Positions 56,885 to 64,000 of a stretch of DNA of 64,000 nucleotides are shown here, in pieces. A program made the position numbers and the translations under genes. Position 1 is the stretch's first letter, and the number at the start of each line of letters is the position of its first letter. Under the pieces are notes generated by a model, which made no database searches, was not told the origin of the DNA, and saw only the letters and a list, made by a program, of their open reading frames with translations. Origin of the DNA: Perca fluviatilis (Eukaryota > Chordata > Actinopteri > Perciformes > Percidae); the NCBI RefSeq assembly GCF_010015445.1, contig NC_053118.1, positions 5,411,781 to 5,475,780 of the forward strand. The letters run 5' to 3'.

Positions 56885-57290
56885 GGGTACTAAAGTATAA
56901 TCCGTTTTTCGTTTTAAAAAAACCCCAAAAAAACAAAAAAAACGGGTCGATGTTTCGTTTTTGGTTTCAAACCAAAAATGGAAAAACAAAATTATGAGCT
57001 CCGTTTTCTCGTTTTTCCAATGTCCATACAAATTAAAAATGAACTGGAAAACTGCTACATGGTCCGTGTATGGTTCGTTCATTCATTATTCAGTTTTCAA
57101 ACCAAAACACAAAAACCAAAAAAGTGTATGTTTTCTTCGTTTTTATGTATTAAAAACCAGAACACAAAAACAGAAAAACCAAAACACAAAAACCATGTGT
57201 TTTTTCTTTGGTTTTTCTGTTTTAAAAACCAGAACGAAAAAACTGAAAAACACAAAAAACAATATTCTCTTTCTGTTTCTAATGATTATA
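56885..57290. repeat. low-complexity GTTTTTCG/AAAACCA repeat
   Basis: Imperfect copies of AACCAAAACACAAAAACC and its complement (GGTTTTTCTGTTTT) are arranged tandemly and inverted. The repeat gives rise to several open frames rich in K, N and F, which are spurious. Confidence 0.75.
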
Positions 57291-57725
57291 ATAATGGTTG
57301 GTCGTCTAGGAGATGTGAGCCCGCCCACTATCAGACCCAGTTTCATCTGCTCCTCCGCGCGCCCACTCAGACGCAGTTTTATCTCCCACCTGAGAGCAAA
57401 GCAGAATATATTGTTACCTTCTGGCAGTGTAGCTGCTAGCTAGCTTATAGGATTTCTACACCTAGCTACCTATCTAGACCAACAAGCTAACAAAATACCC
57501 ACACGTCATGGCACAATCCCAGGCAAACTTACTGTAAAATAGAACACTTTCCACTTTTCCAAACCAAAACTAACCTGACCAAATAACACCTAGCTAATTT
57601 AATTCCCATAAGGATATTGAACCATTTTATTCTAGCTAGTTACCTCACCTTTTCATACATAGCATCTACTCTGGACAGTATTTTTGCTTGGTTGAATTGT
57701 CAATTGATGTAGGGTTATATTTCAG

Positions 57726-57993
57726 GTTCGTGCACCGACAGTGTTCCTCACAGATGACCACAACAAAGTTATATTGCCATCTGGAGGGTTTTTTGAATAC
57801 ATGGATATGAGGTCTGGTGGACATTTTGAAGTGCACAGAGAGAAGAAGGGAGCCGCCAAAGCAGTGAAGGGAGCCTTCAAAGCAACAATCGTTTCACCTT
57901 TCGCCGCCCTGGCAGTGCTCCCTTTGCCTCAGCCCCGTTTGCCTCAGCGACGGCAACCACCTTGTCTGCTCCCTGACCGAAAATGATGCAGAG
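57726..57993 (+). pseudogene. unknown gene, exon a (frame disturbed)
   Basis: After an acceptor TTTCAG the frame reads VRAPTVFLTDDHNKVILPSG, GFFEYMDMRSGGHFEVHRE. This looks like a real folded-domain exon: hydrophobic and charged residues alternate. Further on the reading degrades to KKGAAKAVKG and a proline-rich run with TGA at 57984. The donor GTAAGT is at 57994. The phase needed by the next exon is that of ATGATGCAGAG just before the donor, a different frame from the start of this exon. A one- or two-base indel, or a start at 57983, is required. I do not recognise the family. Confidence 0.5.
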
Positions 57994-58260
57994 GTAAGTA
58001 GGCCTATAGGGGAGGGCCGGAACACATAGTGGTACTGCCATACCAGGAAGATATTTAGTTAATAGATGGAGGGTAACCTAGATTCTGTCCCAAGAAAGCC
58101 AATATCTCGGGTGGGGACAGGGTAAGCGTGATGTGGACGGTACACTATCTTATAACACAGGTTATTAAAATGTAACTATCTCCCAAAAAATAACCGACTT
58201 GTGATAATGTCTCTGGCAGTATAAATTATCCCAAATTCCTTTGACTGTATTTGTTCTCAG

Positions 58261-58451
58261 GAATGTCCTGATTGCAGACGTTGTTGATGGGAGACCTCAA
58301 ACTTCTAGGGCAGTCACAGTAAACTTTTCAGACTTTGAGGCCTCAGTGCCAGCCATAACAGCCAAGGTGGTAGAAGCTTTGGGCCAGGAGGAGACAGTTG
58401 TCCTAATTGACAACCATGGCAATCAGATTGTGGACTGTGAGGGAACGAGAG
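58261..58451 (+). CDS. unknown gene, exon b
   Basis: The exon follows CTCAG at 58256-58260 and ends before GTACAG. The frame reads NVLIADVVDGRPQTSRAVTV, NFSDFEASVPAITAKVVEAL, GQEETVVLIDNHGNQIVDCE and GTR. It is uninterrupted and looks like a globular domain with a ubiquitin-like or ferredoxin-like rhythm; that comparison is only an impression. It enters needing two bases from exon a and leaves one base (G) that joins GT of exon c to give glycine. Junction phases and codon pattern argue that it is a genuine coding exon. No database name is assigned. Confidence 0.6.
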
Positions 58452-58534
58452 GTACAGACTAGCATTCCATGTCATATTGTCTTGTGGTAAAATTCTTTAC
58501 ATGCATTCAATCATTAAATATGTTATCAACACAG

Positions 58535-58628
58535 GTTCTGCATTCTGGAAGCAGCATGCCAGAAAGGTTTTTGCAGTACCGGAGGCACAGTTCGAGCTGC
58601 TGCGAAACAACAAAAGAAGACGGGAAAG
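58535..58628 (+). CDS. unknown gene, exon c
   Basis: Between CACAG and GTACTT the frame reads GSAFWKQHARKVFAVPEAQF and ELLRNNKRRRER. It is in phase with exon b (giving CEGTRGSAFWKQ across the junction). It ends in a basic cluster, KRRRER, that could be a nuclear signal or nucleic-acid contact. The last two bases, AG, are completed by G of the next exon, restoring arginine. I have a vague sense that GTRGS-x-FWKQ is a recurring motif of a multi-copy fish protein family, but I cannot name it. Confidence 0.6.
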
Positions 58629-58816
58629 GTACTTTAACAATCTAAGTGCAACATAGTGTTTGATAAAATATAAACTGGATGTGCCAGCTTTATGCTGCTT
58701 TGGTGTTAGTCTAATCATTGAAAAATAAGTTCCTTCAGGTCGAAGCAAGACCAAAGTACCCTGTTAGGACATATTTTCCAATGTCTGCCATTACATACGT
58801 TATCCCTCACTAATAT

Positions 58817-58847
<31 letters not shown>

Positions 58848-60720
58848 GGGTAGCACTTTATAATAACTATCCATAATTCATCATTTATTAAAGCGCCCAT
58901 ATTATGCTCATTTTCAGGTTCATAACTGTATTTTAAGGTTGTACCAGAATAGGTTTACATGGTTTAATTTTCAAAAAACACCATATTTTTGTTGTACTGC
59001 ACAGCTCTCTCTCACTGCTGCAGATCCTCTTTTCACCTGGTTTCTGTTTTAGCTACAGAGTGAGACCTCTTTTCATCTTCTTCTTCTGTACTATCTTTGA
59101 TTGCACTCGCACATGCTCAGTAGCTCAGATGTAGATCATGTCAGCTAGCTAACTCTAGAGACAGTAAAAGAAAGCCTGTTTCTCCAACTTTGGTCAGTTA
59201 CAAGGCAGGATTAGCTGGGAGACTTCTAAATGAGGGCGCACATGTAAGTAGTTCTTTTGTAGATTATGGTGAACTTGTGTGTGTTGTAGCAGATTTTGCT
59301 ATTGAGAACGACGTAGCATGCTAGTGTTAGCATTAGCGTTAGCATCCTAATGCTAACGGTTAGCATGCTAACGAGCTAACGGTTTGGTTAGCCAGCTCAT
59401 TTCGGACTGTGACGTCACAGTCCGAGCCGATTTTAATAATTATAATAAATTGAATTTATTTGAACAGCTCACTAGGAGACTGAAGGCAGGACACATTCAG
59501 AAACCGTATCTCACTCAAAACAGCATGGATGGATTTTTTTCAAAGTTTGTATGTGTGTGGAAGCACCAGAGACACAAAAGAACACCCCAAATACCAGAAA
59601 AAGTGATTTTTTCATAATATGGGCACTTTAAGCATTAGTTAACTATTAGTTAATGGTTTGTTCATTATTACTTATTAATGTTCATACATAGTTCATCATG
59701 AGTAAAGTATTTGTTCACACAGTTATAAATGGTTTGTTCATAGTAAACAAGCCTATTAGTTAATGGTTTGTTCATCATTATTAATTGTTCTTACATAACT
59801 CATCATCAGTAAAGCATTTGTTCACATAGTTATAAATGGTTTGTTCATAGTAAATAAGCCGATCTTGAAAAATGTTTAAGTACATGATTTATACTTAGCA
59901 AATAATGAAACAACCATTTGTAAATGAAATAATTTTCCCATTATAAACCAGTTACTATCTATTGCTAAATGCTTTGTTCATCATTTGTAAAACACTGCAA
60001 TTCTCATGAATAAAGCATTTGTATACACACTCATAAATGGTTTGTTCATAGTAAATAAGGCTCTCGAAAATTATGTTTATAAATAGAAGTTTGACACTTT
60101 CTAAATATTGCAAAAACCATTAGTAAATTAAATAATTTTCCCTTTATAAACTATCTACAAACTAGTAGTAATTTATTTGTTTATCATTTCTAAAGCATAG
60201 TTCCTACATTCATTCTAATCAGTAAAGCATTTGTAAATGCATAATGATTAACAGACTATCTAGACCTACATTTGTTCATGTCTTAAATAAAATGTTATGA
60301 TTTAGAAAAAGGCCTAAACTAATAGCTGGGGTGTTAACACATCTGTTACAAATACTTACCAATAATGTAATCCATGATTAACTCATGAGTTACTACTGGT
60401 TAGTTAAGTATACCGTGTGAGCCCATCTAAAGTGAGTACTTTCTATGCTTTACAAAGCATTTATAAATGAGTTCCATAGGCTACCAGAACCTGGACACAC
60501 ACGTATTGCTCTATTTGGACATGCCTTCAGAAATATGCCTACGGATAGTTAGTGTTAATACATCTTTAACAAGCACTTACCAACACATCAATCCATGATT
60601 AACTCATGAGTTACTACTGATTAGTTGACTACATGATGTGAGCCCATCTAAAGTGAGGACTTGCTATGCTTTACAAAGCATTTATAAATGAGTTGCAAAG
60701 GCTAGCAGATACAAAAGAAA
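58848..60720. repeat. tandem-rich element split by a MITE
   Basis: It opens with GGGTAGCACTTTATAATAAC at 58848 and continues after the 58892-59627 insertion. Units of about 105-120 bp built from TTAGTTAATGGTTTGTTCAT, AGTAAAGTATTTGTTCACA and GTTATAAATGGTTTGTTCAT recur from 59640 to about 60270. A second pair around 60340-60490 and 60555-60705 shares AACTCATGAGTTACTACTG and GAGCCCATCTAAAGTGAG. It looks like an AT-rich transposon or satellite-like repeat. It is non-coding. Confidence 0.65.
58892..59627. mobile_element. TTAA-type MITE, copy 2 (inverted to copy 1)
   Basis: AGCGCCCATATTATG and CATAATATGGGCACT form the inverted ends, with TTAA at 58888-58891 and 59628-59631. The interior matches 42443-43085 in reverse, including a TTAGCATGCTA-type repeat block. 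It sits within the 58848-60720 element. Confidence 0.9.
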
Positions 60721-61059
60721 CACAAGTAAAATACAGTATTTGTAACACCCTAATTACGGTATGGTAAGAATGTACATTTATGAAATAGCTCGTAGTAGTG
60801 TTAGGAAGTGTTGTGAATTTGGACCAGAACCAGAAGAAAACTAGATTGTTAAGAGCCAGAGAATTGAACATCAATAAAGAGACTAGGAAACCAAGATAAA
60901 GTTTGAGAAGTGTATTAATATACAAAGAAACATGGTATGCCATGTTTCTTTGTATATTAATACACATATACAGATAAAACACAGGTATGAAAAATAACAA
61001 CTAAAATAATAAAACCCTTTTCAGTTCTATGAGCTGAATTGTGCTTTGATGACAAGAGT

Positions 61060-61320
61060 TCAGAGATGTTCAACGTTAGCCGCGTGGCATATGAGTTTGG
61101 TTTCTGTTTGTCCTACCACCATGAAGAAGGAATTCAGGGCAATCCGTATAAGTTCTGAGTCTTGATCCTGTAGCTCCACCCAGCCCACTGAACTGGGAAT
61201 CTGTAACCCCTGGAAGACTCTGGGATCTGAAGAATCAATGTGATCCAATATTCTCTCTGGACCGGACCTCCCCCGTGACGCGTTCAAATCTTCAAATTTC
61301 ACTGTAGATAAGGCCAAATC
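61060..61320 (-). pseudogene. inverted, diverged copy of exon d
   Basis: On the minus strand GATCACATTGATTCTTCAGA, CCAGGGGTTACAGATTCCC and TGTAGGTC-like segments match 63531-63792, but the first 50 bases after the CTACAG acceptor differ (TGAAATTTGAAGATTTGAAC) and read differently. It cannot replace exon d in frame. Confidence 0.7.
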
Positions 61321-62599
61321 AGTTCTCTCAATTACTATTCAGAAATAAAATCAATTGCTTAGGCTACAATGAAAATAAAATGAAGTGATATTTCAGTTAA
61401 CCCATATTGAAATATCTAAATCTCTTCAGTTGTACAACCGTTCTCAAATGTCTTCTCTTGTTATCAAAAGTATATAAATCCCTTTCAGGTATCAAAAGTA
61501 CATTTATATCGTAACCTTTATACAAAAATACATTTCTAATTCAGTTTTATGGAACCTACCTTAGTAACATTAACACTATTCTTAATATAACTGCATAAAT
61601 TGCATGTAAACATCTCTCAAATTGTATTATTTTCCTTTCACTAACGTAAGCTACAGTGTTGTAATTTAGAGGCATTAAGACATGCATGCTTATTTATCCC
61701 TTCCCTGCAAGGTAATAGTAAAAAGATGCACAAGAATCTAAAAAAAAAAATTAGCCTCTTCTTTAACTTACTTCACCATTATAACTTCGTTAAACAATTA
61801 AAACCGTACTAACATTCATTCAACAAATACCCACAGCTAGCAATAGTGTTGAAAAGCAACATTACTTTTCATAACCAATAGATAGAATCATTAGCCTTTT
61901 CACAGGAAATACACAGTACTCTGCTAGCCTTTTGTGGCTAATTACCCTATTAGCATATGAATACAGCATCTTAGCTAACCCGTTAGCTTTGCACTATTAG
62001 CAATAGACAGTATTAACACCGTTCTCTTAATACATCCATGATTAGCACCGATTAGCATGGATGCTAGTGTTAAGGAATGAGTCACCATTTTAATGGAATT
62101 CACTGCCTTTAACGCCGTGACGACAGTGGATTCAGACACAGCTCTCTTTCGTTCTATTCACAACAAGGCATAGCCAGTATTAGCTAGGATTTAATTCACT
62201 AAATGTCGTTCTTTTTCTCTTACCGAGTGAATAACGGCTGCCTACGTTCCGATGTAGCGCCAAAAGGGACGTGAGGAGACGTAAATCTAGAGATCTTATG
62301 ATGGGCTTATTTACAAGCCCATCAAAGTTAACAATAATGACACCCCTATATTATTTTATTTTATTTTGAGACATTCGTTTTGTTTTCCAAGTTATTAAAA
62401 TATGGTCAAAAGTAGTTGTAAGAGATACTGGAGAAAATAGTGGAAAACGATTTAACTTTCACTTAGCTTTGATGGGCTTGTAAATAAGCCAATGGGTGAA
62501 CTCGGGTCTGTGAGCTGACCAATCAGTTATCAACTAGGCTTGTTTGTTGAGCTCTATATTTACGTCCCCTCACGTCCCTTTAGGCGCTGCATCGGAACG

Positions 62600-62762
62600 T
62601 CATATAAGCATGTTGTTATTCACTCGGTAGGAGAAAAAGAACGACATTTAGTGAATTAAATCCTATCTAATACTGGCTATGCCTTGTTGTGAATAGAACG
62701 AAAGAGAGCTGTGCCTGAATCCACTGTCGTCACGGAGTTAAAGGCAGTGAATTCCATTAAAA
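62600..62762 (+). other. exon-like segment in the right arm
   Basis: The stretch ends CCATTAAAATG directly before a consensus GTGAGT donor at 62763, whereas the left arm has GTGACT at the matching place. It could be a separate first exon. Joining it to 63531 gives ATG GTG GAG ATT TGA, so it would not open a long frame. Confidence 0.25.
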
Positions 62763-63530
62763 TGGTGAGTAATTCCTTAACACTAGCTTGAGTTCACTAG
62801 CATCCATGCTAATCGGTGCTAATCATGGATGTATTAAGAGAACGGTGCTAATACTGTCTATTGCTAATAGTGCAAAGCTAACGGGTTAGCTAAGGTGCTG
62901 TATTCATACAGTACTGTGTATTTCCTGTGAAAAGGCTAATGATTCTATCTATTGGTTATGGAAAGTAATGTTGCTTTTCAACACTATTGCTAGCTGTGGG
63001 TATTTGTTGAATGAATGTTAGTACAAGTTGTGTGTTTAATTGTTTAACTTGAGTTTATGGAGAAGTAACTCAAAGAGGCTAATTTTTAGTGCATTCTTTC
63101 TACTGTTACCTGGGCAGGGAGGGATAAATAAGCACGCATGTCTTAATTTCTCTAAATTACAACACTGTAGCTTAAGTTATGGGAAATTAATAGGCCTACA
63201 ATTTGAGAGATTTTTACATGGAATTTATGCAATTATATTAAGAATAGTGTTAATGTTACTAAGGTAGGTTCCATAAAACTTGAATTAGAAATGTATTTTT
63301 TGTATAAAGGTTACCTATTAATATAAATGTACTTTTGATACCTGAAAGGGATTTATATACTTTTGATACTTAAGAGAAGACATTTGAGAACGGTTGTTCT
63401 CAAATGTCAGATTTAGATATTTCAATATGGGTTAACTGAAATATCACTTCATTTTATTTTCATTGTAGCCTAAGCAATTGATTTTATTTCTGAATAGTAA
63501 TTGAGAGAACTGATTTGGCCTTATCTACAG

Positions 63531-63792
63531 GTGGAGATTTGAGAAGCGCTACGCACGGGAGGTCTGGTCCAGAGACGGATATTGGATCACATTGATTCTT
63601 CAGATCCCAGAGTCTTCCAGGGGTTACAGATTCCCAGTTCAGTTGGCTGGGTGGCAGCTACAGGATCAAGACTCAGAAGTTATACGGATTGCCCTGGATT
63701 CCTTATTCATGGTGGTAGGACAAACAGAAACCAAACTCATATGGGCCCCAATGTTGAACATCTCTGAACTCTTTTCATCAAAGAACAATTGA
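63531..63792 (+). CDS. unknown gene, exon d (last exon)
   Basis: After CTACAG at 63525-63530 the exon starts with G, which completes AG of exon c to an arginine codon. The frame reads WRFEKRYAREVWSRDGYWIT, LILQIPESSRGYRFPVQLAG, WQLQDQDSEVIRIALDSLFM, VVGQTETKLIWAPMLNISEL, FSSKNN and TGA at 63790-63792. The match of phase across a 4.9-kb intron that contains a MITE, a repeat and a whole palindrome arm supports a real gene. No AATAAA closely follows within the window. The exon lies inside the right arm of the inverted repeat, and its own inverted copy is in the same intron. Function unknown. Confidence 0.5.
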
Positions 63793-64000
63793 GCTCATAG
63801 AACTGAAAAGGGTTTCTTTTATGAGCGCACTTTATTATTTTAGTTGTTATTTTTCATACCTGTGTTTTATCTGTATAGGTGTATGCCATGTTTCTGTGTA
63901 TATTAATACACTTCTCAAACTTTATCTTAGTTTCCTAGTCTCTTTATTGATGTTCAATTCTCTGGCTCTTAACAATCTAGTTTTCTTCTGGTTCTGGTCC

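Larger units (their letters stand above)
60821..64000. repeat. 3.2-kb inverted repeat, arms about 1.5 kb
   Basis: The left arm (60821 to about 62345) starts GGACCAGAACCAGAAG, and the window ends with the complement CTTCTGGTTCTGGTCC. Long stretches match in reverse: GAGACTAGGAAACCAAGATA, TAGGCTACAATGAAAATAAA, CAGTGAATTCCATTAAAATG, ACGTGAGGGGACGTAAAT-like sequence. By eye the arms are about 90 percent identical with small indels. A spacer of about 110 bp (62346-62460) with GATGGGCTTGTAAATAAG at each edge separates them. The pairing reaches base 64000, so the true outer end may lie beyond. Confidence 0.92.

Noticed and set aside
56961..57443. overlapping 150-160-codon plus-strand proteins
   Set aside because: They are made of low-complexity K, N, F and T words from the GTTTT/AAAAC repeat and continue into non-coding sequence.

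Overview
This is intron-rich, AT-rich vertebrate DNA, almost certainly from a ray-finned (teleost) fish. The evidence is a gene with short coding exons separated by very long introns, many DNA-transposon families typical of fish (hAT-type, Harbinger-type, TTAA-type MITEs, Tc1), tRNA-derived SINEs, an L1-type LINE, a DIRS-type fragment and Ty3/gypsy-type LTR elements. There are no bacterial features. The window is mostly introns and intergenic sequence packed with nested transposable elements; only a small fraction is host coding sequence.

Positions 1-54,650: the 3' half of one plus-strand gene, a zDHHC S-palmitoyltransferase closest to ZDHHC3. The DHHC catalytic exon (279-375), the TM3 exon (2407-2487) and the TM4 exon (12625-12755) are followed by two alternative last coding exons (40058-40216 and 54145-54348). 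Each carries its own stop and each joins in phase. The 5' exons lie before the window.

The introns hold, in order: a hAT-like element with another element and a SINE nested in it (571-2336); a 279-bp MITE with a TTA duplication beside a broken Harbinger transposase gene (4787-6141); LINE and short interspersed repeat fragments (6540-8520); a solo LTR (10862-11281); an 8-kb minus-strand LTR retroelement with long LTRs, one 528-codon gag-like frame and a dead integrase remnant (15452-23483); a TTAA element carrying a 1-kb palindrome (23822-25457); a broken piggyBac-like three-exon remnant (26271-27227); a tRNA-derived SINE (29043-29375); a dismembered L1 on the minus strand (29419-38566); and numerous MITEs and hAT elements, several with perfect 8-bp target duplications (44758-45188, 46873-47626, 49700-50953, 52361-52548).

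Positions 55,500-64,000: after the palmitoyltransferase comes a possible GC-rich promoter split by a 1.1-kb transposon. Then comes a plus-strand multi-exon gene of unknown function (exons near 57726-57993, 58261-58451, 58535-58628 and 63531-63792). Its last exon lies in the right arm of a 3.2-kb inverted repeat (60821-64000) that reaches the window end. The left arm holds a diverged, inverted copy of that exon. This is the least ordinary part of the window.
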